64,000 nucleotides of DNA, taken from the NCBI RefSeq assembly GCF_024600715.1, contig NZ_CP102332.1:6138001-6202000 (forward strand), given 5' to 3'. Under the pieces are notes generated by a model. The model was given only the letters and a program-made list of their open reading frames with translations, ran no database searches and was not told the DNA's origin. Positions 24,063 through 32,770 of this stretch are shown here, piece by piece (the first letter of the stretch is position 1; each line of letters begins with the position of its first letter). Both the position numbers and the translations under genes were made by a program. The stretch comes from Streptomyces changanensis. Lineage in GTDB: Bacteria > Actinomycetota > Actinomycetes > Streptomycetales > Streptomycetaceae.

Positions 24063-26694
24063 GGACTCCCCGCCGGTGCGTCGATGCGCTCGTGCAGGCC
24101 CGACCGCGACGTGACGCCGAGCTTGCCGTACACCCGGTGCAGATGGTTCTCGACGGTACGGACCGAGACGGTCAGACGCCGTGCGATGTCGGCGTTCGTC
24201 ATTCCCGCCGCCGCCAGCGAAGCCACCTCGTGTTCCCGCGGGGTCAGCCGGGCGCGGCCCGCGGGCGGCGCGCTGCCGGGGCAGGCCGCCCACCCGGGCA
24301 GCGGCACGCCGCCCGCCAGGGAGAGGAACTCCCCGCACGCGACGGACGAGGCCCGGGCGGCGCGGCTGCGGCCGGCCTCCCGCCACAGCCCGTGGGCCCG
24401 GCTCGCGCTCTCCGCCGCGAGCGGGAACCGGCCGCGCGCCGCCCAGCGCCGCGCGAGGTCGTCGAGGAGCCCGGCGTCCCGGTGGGCCAGGGCGCGGACG
24501 TGCGCGGCACGCAACCCGCCCAAGGGGCACGCGAGGGCGTCACCGAGGCCGGCCAGCCGTCCCGCTGCCACCTCGGCCCTGCCCAACCGGGCCAGCAGGT
24601 GCAGTGCCGCCAGCGCCGTGGCCCTCCGGCCCGCGGCGGCAGAGCGCCGTGCCACCTCCTCGGCACGGTGGATCGCCCCCGGCAGGTCGCCGGCCCTGCC
24701 CAGCACCCCTGCCTCCTCCAGTGCCACCCCGTCGTCCGCCAGCGGATAGCGTGGCGCCTGCCGTACCGAGAGACGCACCTCGACCAGGGTGAGCAGCGCC
24801 TCGGACACGTCCCCTGCCTCCGCCAGGGCGCCCGCGAGCTGGGCCAGGACCCAGGGCCGCGTGGTGAACCAGTCCTGGCCGCCCCGCACCGCGGCGGCCC
24901 GGCGCAGCAGCGCGACCGCTTCGGGCAGCCGGCCCCGGGCGCGGTGCGCGCGGGCCCGCGTCACGTCGGCGCGGACCCGGCGGCACAGGTCGTAGGAGGC
25001 GTCCGTACGGCGCATCCGGTCCAGGAAGAGACGGGCGCCGTGGTCGTCGCCGGCCTCCACCGCCGCGTACGCCCCCACCGCGAGGTAGGCGTGCCGGTCC
25101 TCGTCGCGCCAGCCCTCCACCTGGCGGCAGCGCTCCAGCAGCGCCAGGGCGGCGGTGCCGCCGCCCGTCTCGACGCGGGCGAACGCCGCCACGGGCACGC
25201 ACGCCTGCGCCGTACCCGCACCGCCGGCCCCGCGCAGCGCGGCCTCGCCGGCCGCGGCCACCTCGTCCACCCGGTCCCTCAGCAGCCCGGTCACCGCGCG
25301 CAGCACGCCGGCGGTCCCGCCCGGCACGCGTTCCGCCAGCGCCGCGGCCGCCTCCGGACGACGCAGCTCCCAGGCGAGGTTGCGGACCCGCGCGGCGAGG
25401 ATGTCGGCGGTACGACCGTCCGCGGCGGCGAGTACCGCCTCGGCGTCCGCGCCGCGGCCCTGCCCCGACAGCGCCCGGCCCAGCAGCAGCGCCGAGGCGG
25501 CGTCGACGTCCCGGGCACGCGGGGCCCGCGGCGCCCGGGGGGCCCGCGGGGCGGGCACCGCCTCTTCGAGCGCCAGCCGGGCGTACCGCTCGGCCGTCGC
25601 GAAGTCGTGCCGCAGCAGGGCGACTTCGGCGGCGGTCCGCAACCGGCCGGCCGAAGGGGTCCGGCCGGCGTCGACGCGCAGGGTGACGGACAGCAGCGCG
25701 GCGGTGCCGGCGGGCTGGGTGCCGGGGCCGCAGGTCTCCTCCAACGCGTCGGCGAGCCGCCGGCGCAGCTCGCGCGCCGTCCCCGCGGGCAAGTCGGCCA
25801 GGACCGTCTCCCCGCACAGGGGCTGGCACAGGCGCAGCCGCGTCCCCCGGCCGACGGGTTCGGCGGCGATGACGGCGCGGCGGTCCAGCCGTTTCGCCGG
25901 GGCCGCCAAGCGGGCGACGAGCGGCAGGTCGTCGGAGAGGGGACCGCCCAGGGCGAGCAAGGCGACCAGCTCCCGCTCCTCGGCGTCCAGCGGTCCCAGC
26001 AGCCTCCGTACGGCCCGTACCACCCGGGCGGCCGGGCGCGGGGCGGGGCCCCGCCAGTGCCACAGGCCCTGTGCCGGACGCAGCGTCCCGTCGGCGGCCG
26101 AGGCCTCGACCAGCTCCGTGAGCAGCAGCGGATTGCCGCCGGTGAGTTCGCCCAGGCGTGCCGCCGTGTCCGTGGCGACCTGGCTGCCCAGCCGGGCGCG
26201 CAGGGCCCGCGTGGTGCCGGCCTGGTCGAAGGGCCGGGCCGTGACCGGGCCGAGCGCCCCCTCCCGGAACAGCGCGGCGAGGGCGGCGGGCAGCGGAGCG
26301 CCGAAGGGCGCGCCGGCCAGCAGCCGGATCCGGCCCTCGCGGACCAGGGAGGCCAGCGCGTCGCAGGCCGCCGCGTCCAGCGCGTGCACGTCGTCGACGA
26401 CGAGGACGCGGGGCGTCGTACCCCCTGCCGGCCGTCCGGGCGCCCGCCGCTCCTGCGGGCCACGCGGGCACTGCCGCAGCAGCCGGACCAGGTCACCGTG
26501 GCCGGTCGTGCGTTCGCCCGGCGCCAGCCGGCGAACGCCTCGTGCAGCAACCGGGACGTGCCGGTGCCGGGCGGACCGGTGACCAGGACGCTCCGCCCGC
26601 GCCCGACATGGGCCGCGATCTCCGCCAGCTCCGCGTCCCGGTCGACCAGGGGCCACCGGATGGCTTCCCCCGGACCCTCGGCCACGGAGATCAC
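24044..26694 (-). CDS. LAL-type LuxR regulator, interrupted by a frameshift
   Basis: A large ATPase-type (LAL) regulator of about 880 residues if read through. The first 59 codons from GTG 26694 (LVDRDAELAEIAAHVGRG, LVTGPPGTGTSRLLHEAFAG) are in a different frame from the rest (GERTTGHGDLVRLLRQCPRG, VLVVDDVHALDAA, and C-terminal HTH LTPREHEVASLAAAGMTNAD). The frames join by adding one G to the GGG run at 26517-26519 (minus strand). The Walker A lysine is also replaced (GPPGTGTS instead of GxxGxGKS/T). It may be a decaying gene or a sequencing slip. Both candidate starts, GTG 26694 (GTGA overlap with BBE copy 2) and GTG 26685, precede the shift. Confidence 0.75.
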
Positions 26695-28070
26695 CCCCTC
26701 TCCGCGGGGGCGGGCGGGACGTTGAGGTTGTGGCGCAGCAGGTTGGCCGGGTCGACGCGGGCCTTCAACCGCGTCAGCCGGCGGTGGTCGGCCGGTTCCC
26801 ACAGGTCGTCCACCGGCTCGTCGGCGGCCCCGCCCGGGTGGCCCCCGTAGACGAAGTTCGGGAAGCGTCCGACGCGCCACGGGGCGAGCGCGTCGAGCAG
26901 GGCGCGGTGCGCCGCGTGCGCCCGGCCGGGGTCGGCGCCCGCCAGGGGCGAGAGGATCCGGACGAGGCAGTCCGCGTCGCGGTGCCCCACCGCGTTCGGC
27001 GGATCGGGGGCCCGCCGTAGCGCCCCGCCCAGATGGCGGATGTCGATCACCCGGCGCCCTGGGGCCTCGGCACGGGCGGCCTCCAGCACGACGTCGGCCA
27101 CCTTCGCGTCGAACCCCCGCAGCACGACGTTGTCCCCGGCGTAGGCGTGCGGCCTCGGCGGATCGCTGTGGATGGACCCGCACTCGGTGTAGGGCATGAC
27201 GGCGACCGTGTCCGACAGGGCGGGGCCGGCGGCACGCAGCGGAGCGACCAGCTCCGCCCCCCTGCGAGGGTCCCCGTGATGGGCGACGCGCACGTGCGCG
27301 ACGCGGCGGCCCCGCAATCCGGCAGGCACCAGGGGCAGGTCGGGGTAGGCAGCCAGGGACACCGAGGAGGTCAGCGCGTCGGGCAGCCCGATGGTCCACT
27401 GCCGGTAGACCTCCGGCAGGTGCGGCACCCGCTCGGTGTCGAAGGCGATGTCGCCGCCGTACAGACTGCTCACCGGGACCAGGCCGATCTCCATCCCGGT
27501 CACCACACCCAGGTTGCCCCCGCCTCCCCGCAGGCCCCAGAACAGCTCCGGGTCGCTGTCCGCCGTCACCCGCCGGGACCGGCCGTCCGGCGTGACGACA
27601 TCGAGGGAGCGCACATGGTCCGCCGCGTAACCGAACGCGCGGGCCAGCAGGCCGAGCCCGCCGCCGAGGACGTAGCCGACGACGCCCACGTCCGTGGACG
27701 AGCCGTTCAACGGCGCGAGACCGTACCGCGCGGCGGCGTGGATGACCTCGGCGACCCGGGTGCCGGCCGCGATCCGCGCGGTGCGGGCGGGGGCGTCCAC
27801 CACGACCCCGGACAGGGCCGAGGTGTCGATCAGCAGGCCGCCCTCGGCGGGAACCGTCAACCCGTGCCCGGTGGCCTGCACCGCGATGGGCAGCGCATGG
27901 GCGGCGGCGTGCCGCACGGCTTCGGTCACGTCCTGCGGGACGGCGGCCCGCACCAGCAGCGACGGCCGGTGCCGGTAGGCCGTCTGGAACCCCGCGAGGC
28001 CGGTGTCGAACCCCTCGTCGCCCGGGGCGAGCACCGCACCGCGCACCCGCGTCCGCAGACCGGCGCTCAC
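26691..28070 (-). CDS. FAD-linked oxidase, berberine-bridge-enzyme type (copy 2)
   Basis: A 459-residue BBE-type flavoprotein, clearly paralogous to 21430-22824 along its whole length: IAVQATGHGLTVPAEGG (His FAD site), YGLAPLNGSSTDVGVVGYV, LGLLARAFGYAADHVRSLD and NLLRHNLNVPPAP at the C-terminus. As in copy 1, the second covalent Cys is absent. Its start overlaps the aryl-carrier-type gene (28067-28070) and its stop overlaps the LuxR start, so it belongs to the long phz-led operon. Two paralogous oxidases may act at successive steps or in coupling of two phenazines. Confidence 0.92.
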   Translation of the reverse strand: MSAGLRTRVRGAVLAPGDEGFDTGLAGFQTAYRHRPSLLVRAAVPQDVTEAVRHAAAHALPIAVQATGHGLTVPAEGGLLIDTSALSGVVVDAPARTARIAAGTRVAEVIHAAARYGLAPLNGSSTDVGVVGYVLGGGLGLLARAFGYAADHVRSLDVVTPDGRSRRVTADSDPELFWGLRGGGGNLGVVTGMEIGLVPVSSLYGGDIAFDTERVPHLPEVYRQWTIGLPDALTSSVSLAAYPDLPLVPAGLRGRRVAHVRVAHHGDPRRGAELVAPLRAAGPALSDTVAVMPYTECGSIHSDPPRPHAYAGDNVVLRGFDAKVADVVLEAARAEAPGRRVIDIRHLGGALRRAPDPPNAVGHRDADCLVRILSPLAGADPGRAHAAHRALLDALAPWRVGRFPNFVYGGHPGGAADEPVDDLWEPADHRRLTRLKARVDPANLLRHNLNVPPAPAERG

Positions 28071-28357
28071 CGCTGCGGACCGCCGTCCCCGGCGGGCCCC
28101 GCCTCAGCGGCCGCGCGGCTCAGGCACCGTGCCCAGGCACGTACGGTGGGCTCGGCGGCCAGGCTGCCGAAGTCGGCCTTCAGCCCACTGCGCCGCCACC
28201 GGCCGCTCAGCCGCATCATCCGGAGGGAGTCGAGACCGAGCCCGACGAGGTCGGTGTCGTCACCGATCTCCGCGGACGGCACACCGAGGACCGCGGCGAC
28301 GGAGTCCCGCACCTCGTCGGTCGTCACGGCGGGCGGTTGCGGACGCGTACCGCTCAT
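28067..28357 (-). CDS. Aryl-carrier-type protein (ArCP)
   Basis: A 96-residue stand-alone carrier. LVGLGLDSLRMMRLSGRWRR is the phosphopantetheine site; the wording GLDS(L/V)RMM...WR and the following FGSLAAEPTVRAW resemble the ArCP domains of EntB/DhbB-like proteins more than PKS ACPs. It could hold an aromatic acyl group, such as a phenazine carboxylate, or an amino acid loaded by the adenylation enzyme two genes upstream. ATG 28357 overlaps the KAS III-like stop (TGATG), and its stop overlaps the BBE start (ATGA). Confidence 0.85.
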   Translation of the reverse strand: MSGTRPQPPAVTTDEVRDSVAAVLGVPSAEIGDDTDLVGLGLDSLRMMRLSGRWRRSGLKADFGSLAAEPTVRAWARCLSRAAAEAGPAGDGGPQR

Positions 28358-29433
28358 CAGGGGTTCCTCCGTTCCGTGTCGGGGCGCGGGGTGCGGGGGC
28401 CCGCTTCGGTGATCTCGACGACCGCGCAACCCGCCTCCATGCCCTCGGTGGCCCCGACGAGCAGCACGTGGTCCCCCACGCCGACCTGGCCCGTCCGCCA
28501 CAGGTGGGCCAGTCCCAGGACGTGGTCGCCCACGCTGGCGTGGCCGACGGTCCTGAGGTGGTCCCAGGTGCCGAGCTTGGCGGGCACGCCGAGCGGGTCG
28601 AGCAGCAGAGCGTGCAGGGCGTCCTCGTTGAAGCCGGTGTGGGCGACGCGGGTGACGGAGTCCCAGCCGACGCCGGCCTCGGCGAGTGTCAGCTCGGCGA
28701 GCTCGGCGACCAGTTCACCGAACCGGTTCACCGCTTCCACCATGGCCAGCGGGCCGCCCCCCGAACGCTCGGACCACGCCCGCAGCCGCGGCCCCACCCG
28801 CATCGGGTGCTCGGAGTGCCGGGCCGGCGGCAGCAGGGGCTCGTCGCCGCGGTGGACGCCTTCGAGTTCGGGCAGCGAGCGGGAGCCGACGGCCTTGAGA
28901 CGGGCGAAGCCGCCACGGGTGGAGACCACGAGCGCGACGCCGCTGTCCGCGTACACCGCGTGCTCGGAGTCGTTCCACCGGTCGACCAGAGGGGTGGAGA
29001 AGTTGTCCGCCGCCGTGACGAGCAGCGCCCGGCGACCGGGGGCGTCGGGCCGGAGCAGGCCGGCGGCCAGGTGCAGCGAGGTCAGCGCCGACAGGCATCC
29101 GTGCCCTATCCCGAACGCCGGGATCGGCTGGTCCAGCGTGCGGTGGAGCACGTAGTGGGGCGCGGACCAGTTGTCGGGGCCCTGGTAGTGGACGCCGCTG
29201 TGCAGCAGGGCCGCGAAGTCGCCGGGTTCGTGCCCGGCCTGTTCGAGGGCCTCCCGGGCGGCCGCCACGGCCATGTCCGGCGCGGACAGGGTGGTTTCGA
29301 CGGCGACGGAGACCAGACCGGACTCCTCCGCCGCGCCGGGGGCGAACCAGCCCTGGCGCACCGCCTCTTCGAGGGGCACGAGCGGCGGCACGTACGTGCC
29401 GATGCCTGCCAGGTGGATGTCGTCGACTATCAC
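28357..29433 (-). CDS. KAS III-like condensing enzyme / acyltransferase
   Basis: A 358-residue thiolase-fold protein of the FabH-like group. The nucleophile is in FGIGHGCLSALTSLHLA, the His in VAHTGFNEDAL, and the place of the FabH Asn (GNTSAAS) reads VGHASVGDHV, so His replaces Asn. Variants of this kind may condense, decarboxylate, or transfer acyl groups to O or N nucleophiles, as CerJ-like enzymes do. It lies between the adenylation enzyme and the carrier protein and probably uses that carrier. ATG 29433 is preceded by an AAGGAGG-like run on its strand (at about 29450). Confidence 0.87.
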   Translation of the reverse strand: MIVDDIHLAGIGTYVPPLVPLEEAVRQGWFAPGAAEESGLVSVAVETTLSAPDMAVAAAREALEQAGHEPGDFAALLHSGVHYQGPDNWSAPHYVLHRTLDQPIPAFGIGHGCLSALTSLHLAAGLLRPDAPGRRALLVTAADNFSTPLVDRWNDSEHAVYADSGVALVVSTRGGFARLKAVGSRSLPELEGVHRGDEPLLPPARHSEHPMRVGPRLRAWSERSGGGPLAMVEAVNRFGELVAELAELTLAEAGVGWDSVTRVAHTGFNEDALHALLLDPLGVPAKLGTWDHLRTVGHASVGDHVLGLAHLWRTGQVGVGDHVLLVGATEGMEAGCAVVEITEAGPRTPRPDTERRNP

Positions 29434-29530
29434 GAACGCCCTCTCTCAAAAGGAGGTTGACGGATGGGGTGGGGCGTCGGGGGAGGGGTGCGGTGACCCG
29501 GGGGAGCGCCTCCCACCACGCCGGGGGTGG

Positions 29531-31138
29531 TCACAGCGGGCAGGGTTCGAGCTCCCCCGACATCACCCGCTCGCGGAGCGCTCCGCGGTCGACCTTCCCG
29601 TTGGCGTTGAGCGGGAGGCGGTCCACGAGGTGGAACGTCAGCGGGATCATGTAGGGGGGTACGGAGTCGCGCAGGCCCTTCTCCACCGCGTCCACGTCCA
29701 CGTCCGTGCCGCACAGGATCGCGGCCAGGACCGTCGTCCCCTCCTCGTCGCCGGGGACGGCGACGACCACGGCCTGGTCCACGCCCTCCTGGTCGCGCAG
29801 GTGCGCCTCCACCTCGCCCAGTTCGACGCGGTGGCCGAGGACCTTCACCTGCGAGTCGAGCCGCCCGGCGTAGAGAAGGGTGCCGTCCGCCGTCCTGCGG
29901 CCGATGTCGCCCGTGCGGTACCAGCTGCCGTCGGGGCGCTCGTGGAAGCTGCGCCGGGTCTGCTCCGGGGACCGCCAGTAGCCCTCGAAGACCTGCGGCC
30001 CCCGCAGGCAGATCTCCCCCGCACGGCCGTCGGCCACCGGGGTCCCGTCGGGGTCCAGCAGGGCGGCCTCCATCCCCGGGTAGGGCCTGCCGATCGGCAC
30101 GATGCCGTTCGCGGAGAGGGCGGGGGAACGCTGCGGGACCCAGCGGTGCACCGTACAGGCGATGGTGGCCTCCGTCGGCCCGTAGAGGTTCTCCACCACC
30201 GACCGCGGCGCCGCCGCCTGCCAGGCCGCGGCCACCGACGCCGGAAGCGCCTCCCCGCAGAACAGGCTCCACCGCAGCGACGGCAGGCTGTCGGGCAGCA
30301 ACGTCCCGCTGCCGTGCTGCAGCACCGCGAGCGAGGGCACCGAGAACCAGACGGTGATCTCCTGGTCACGGATGAAGTCCAGCGGCGCGCGGAGGTCCGG
30401 GCCGTCCAGCGGCACCAGGCAGCCGCCGCTGCTCCACGCCATGAACAGGTCGAAGACGGAGAGGTCGAAGGTCTGGTCGAAGGTGTTGCTGAAGCGGTCC
30501 GTGGGCGAGAAGTCGTACCGCTCGGCGTTCACCCGCAGGAACGCGCTCACATTGGCGTGTGAGACGGGCACCCCCTTGGGACGGCCGGTCGACCCCGAGG
30601 TGAACAGCAGGTACGCCGTGTCGTCGGGACCGGTGACCGACGGCTCCGGCAAGGGCGTCCGGCCCTCGACGGCACCGCGGGTGAGGACGCCCGGACCGGG
30701 GTCCAGCCCGGCGGGAACCTCGTCCGACTCCGGCAACAGGACCGGCGGGGCGTCCCGCAGACCGCCCAGCAACCGCGCGGCGTGGGGGAGCGAGCCGTCG
30801 TCGACGAGCAGGGCGTCGAGGTCGGAGCGCTCCACGACGTCCTGGTTGCGGGCCACCGGGTACTTCCTGTTGAGCGGCACGGCCGCCGCACCCGCGTACA
30901 GGGCCGCGAGGAAACCGGCGTAGGTGACGAGGCTGCGGTGGCCGAGGACGCCCACGCGTCGTGGACGGGCGCTCACCTCCAGCAGGGCCGCGGCCCACCG
31001 GCGGGCGACGTGGTCGAGTTCGGCGTAGGTGTGGAGGCGGCCGCCGAGGGACAGGGCGGCGCGGTGCGGATGCTGTCGCACCGAGGAGCGGAAGCCGGAG
31101 TGGAGCGATCGGAGGGACGGGGGGCCGGTGTCCTGCAT
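29531..31138 (-). CDS. Free-standing NRPS-type adenylation enzyme
   Basis: A 535-residue A domain without a fused carrier. The core motifs are LLFTSGSTGRPKG (A3), NLYGPTEATIAC (A5), GSWYRTGD (A7), GRLDSQVKVLGHRVELGEVE (A8) and NANGKVDR (A10, with the catalytic Lys). The pocket segment TFDQTFDLSVFDLFMAW supplies the Asp that binds an alpha-amino group, so an amino acid rather than an aryl acid is the probable substrate. By eye the code reads about D-L-F-S-L-C-L-I-A-K, loosely Cys/Gly-like and not reliable. It lies 63 bp downstream of phzG and upstream of the KAS III/ArCP pair. Confidence 0.92.
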   Translation of the reverse strand: MQDTGPPSLRSLHSGFRSSVRQHPHRAALSLGGRLHTYAELDHVARRWAAALLEVSARPRRVGVLGHRSLVTYAGFLAALYAGAAAVPLNRKYPVARNQDVVERSDLDALLVDDGSLPHAARLLGGLRDAPPVLLPESDEVPAGLDPGPGVLTRGAVEGRTPLPEPSVTGPDDTAYLLFTSGSTGRPKGVPVSHANVSAFLRVNAERYDFSPTDRFSNTFDQTFDLSVFDLFMAWSSGGCLVPLDGPDLRAPLDFIRDQEITVWFSVPSLAVLQHGSGTLLPDSLPSLRWSLFCGEALPASVAAAWQAAAPRSVVENLYGPTEATIACTVHRWVPQRSPALSANGIVPIGRPYPGMEAALLDPDGTPVADGRAGEICLRGPQVFEGYWRSPEQTRRSFHERPDGSWYRTGDIGRRTADGTLLYAGRLDSQVKVLGHRVELGEVEAHLRDQEGVDQAVVVAVPGDEEGTTVLAAILCGTDVDVDAVEKGLRDSVPPYMIPLTFHLVDRLPLNANGKVDRGALRERVMSGELEPCPL

Positions 31139-31201
31139 GAGTTCCTCGCGTTCCGTGTCGTGGGCGTACCGGGCCGGCGCCCGGCTGGGTACGGGGACGG
31201 G

Positions 31202-31849
31202 TCAGGGTTGGAGTCGGCTGACTGCCCAGCCCGATCCCGAGCGGTCGTAGCGCAGGCGCTCGTGCAGCCGGTCGCGGCCGTTGGCCCAGAACTCGATCTC
31301 GACGGGGCGCAGTTCGTACGCCACGAAGGCCGGGGGCCGGGGCAGCGGCCGGCCGGTGCCCGCCAGGCGCCCGGCCCGTTCGCGCAGTTCGGAGACGTCC
31401 TGGAGGCCGTTCAGGGGCTCGCTCTGGCGTGACGCCGTCGACATGGCGTGCGTGAAGGGGGGACGGGCGGTCCACAACGCCTCGGTCGCGGCCTCCGGCA
31501 GCCGTTCCACCGGGCCGGCGACGACGACCTGCCGGCTGGTCTCGCGCCAGTAGAGCACGCCGGAGGCCCACGGGTTGCTCTCCAGCTCCCTGCCCTTCCG
31601 GCTGCCCAGGTGGGTGGCGAAGACCAGCCCCGTGCGGGTCAGCCGGTTCAGCACGACGATGCGCGAGGACGTGCGGCCGCGGACGTCGGCCGTGGCCAGG
31701 GCGAGCGCGCCCGGCTCGCGGACCCGGTGTCCCTCGGCCTCCTCCAACCAGCCGCCCAGCAGCGCGAGGGGGTCGGGCGGGGGTGCGACGTACTCCGGGA
31801 AGGGGAGTTCCACGGTCCCGGTGAGGGATTCCGACCTCGTGCTGTTCAA
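31202..31849 (-). CDS. phzG: PhzG, FMN-dependent pyridoxamine-5'-phosphate-oxidase-like phenazine oxidase
   Basis: A 215-residue flavoprotein that oxidises the late dihydro/hexahydro-phenazine intermediates. PNPOx-family segments are SSRIVVLNRLTRTGLVFATH, SRKGRELESNPWASGVLYW and the C-terminal PVEIEFWANGRDRLHERLRY. No ATG or GTG fits; TTG 31849 gives the family length and has GGAGG four bases upstream, so it is the probable start. It is the last of the canonical phz genes, 58 bases after phzF. Confidence 0.92.
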   Translation of the reverse strand: MNSTRSESLTGTVELPFPEYVAPPPDPLALLGGWLEEAEGHRVREPGALALATADVRGRTSSRIVVLNRLTRTGLVFATHLGSRKGRELESNPWASGVLYWRETSRQVVVAGPVERLPEAATEALWTARPPFTHAMSTASRQSEPLNGLQDVSELRERAGRLAGTGRPLPRPPAFVAYELRPVEIEFWANGRDRLHERLRYDRSGSGWAVSRLQP

Positions 31850-31907
31850 CGGACCTCCGACTGTCGGGGTGGGCGGACGTGCGGCCGTCCCGGCGACGCG
31901 CCGCGGA

Positions 31908-32744
31908 TCACAGGTGGAGCGTTCCGTCGATGACGACGACACCGTCACCGCCCACCGTGACGGACGTGACGACGTCGCCCGCGCCCTCGGCCCGGGCGTG
32001 CATCGTCGACGGCCGCCCCATCTCGGCCCCCTGCACGATCCGGACGTCCCGGCCGTACCCGGCCACGCCGTGCCGCGCCAGGTGGATCGCGATGGGGCCG
32101 GCGGCGGACCCGGTGGCGGCGTCCTCCACGACGCCGTAGGCCGGCGAGAACATCCGGCTGCGCCACCGCGTGCCCTGCCCGGCGATGCAGTTGGCGGCCA
32201 TGTCGGGAAACCGGGCGAGCGCGCGGTGGTCGGGTTCGAGCGCGGACAGTTCCTCGACACTGCCCAGGGCGACCAGTACGTGCCGGGGGCCGTTGCGGTA
32301 GATCTCCACCGGCAGGGCGGTCTCGCGCACGCCCAGGGCGGCGAGGAGCGCGTCCTCCTCGTCGAACTCCTCCCAGACGGGGACCGGTTGCCGCATCCAC
32401 GCCGAGGTCACCACCCCCTGGCGGACGGTCAGTTCGAAGGGGATGACGCCCATCGCGGTCTCCAACGTCAGCCGGTCCACGCCGCGGCGGGTGCCCAGGG
32501 CGATGGCCGTGCCGAGCAGCGGATGCCCCGCGAACGGCAGTTCGTTGACCGGGGTGAAGACCCGGACGTGCGCGTCACCCCCCTGCCGGGGCGGCAGGAC
32601 GAACGTGGTCTCGGACAGGTTCATCTCCCGGGCGATGCGCTGCATCCGCTCGGCGTCGAGGCCGTCGGCGTCGAGGTAGACGGCCACCGGATTGCCCTTG
32701 AGTGCTTCGTCGGTGAAGGCGTCGACGACGACGTAGGGGTACAT
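31908..32744 (-). CDS. phzF: PhzF, DHHA isomerase
   Basis: A 278-residue diaminopimelate-epimerase-fold enzyme, the same length as characterised PhzF. It isomerises trans-2,3-dihydro-3-hydroxyanthranilate (DHHA) to the reactive ketone that dimerises. Visible landmarks are the catalytic Glu in MNLSETTFVL (residue 45), FAGHPLLGTA and the late VEDAATGSAAGPIAIHL. ATG 32744 has AGGAGG five bases upstream. It lies between phzE and phzG in the standard order. Confidence 0.96.
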   Translation of the reverse strand: MYPYVVVDAFTDEALKGNPVAVYLDADGLDAERMQRIAREMNLSETTFVLPPRQGGDAHVRVFTPVNELPFAGHPLLGTAIALGTRRGVDRLTLETAMGVIPFELTVRQGVVTSAWMRQPVPVWEEFDEEDALLAALGVRETALPVEIYRNGPRHVLVALGSVEELSALEPDHRALARFPDMAANCIAGQGTRWRSRMFSPAYGVVEDAATGSAAGPIAIHLARHGVAGYGRDVRIVQGAEMGRPSTMHARAEGAGDVVTSVTVGGDGVVVIDGTLHL

Positions 32745-32770
32745 GGATCCTCCTGACGGGTGCCGTGTGT

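Noticed and set aside
26517..26656. Separate in-frame start for the LuxR regulator at GTG 26656
   Set aside because: The residues encoded before 26517 in that frame are Arg/Pro-rich and show no family match, while the other frame carries the conserved N-terminal ATPase motifs. A frameshift explains both.
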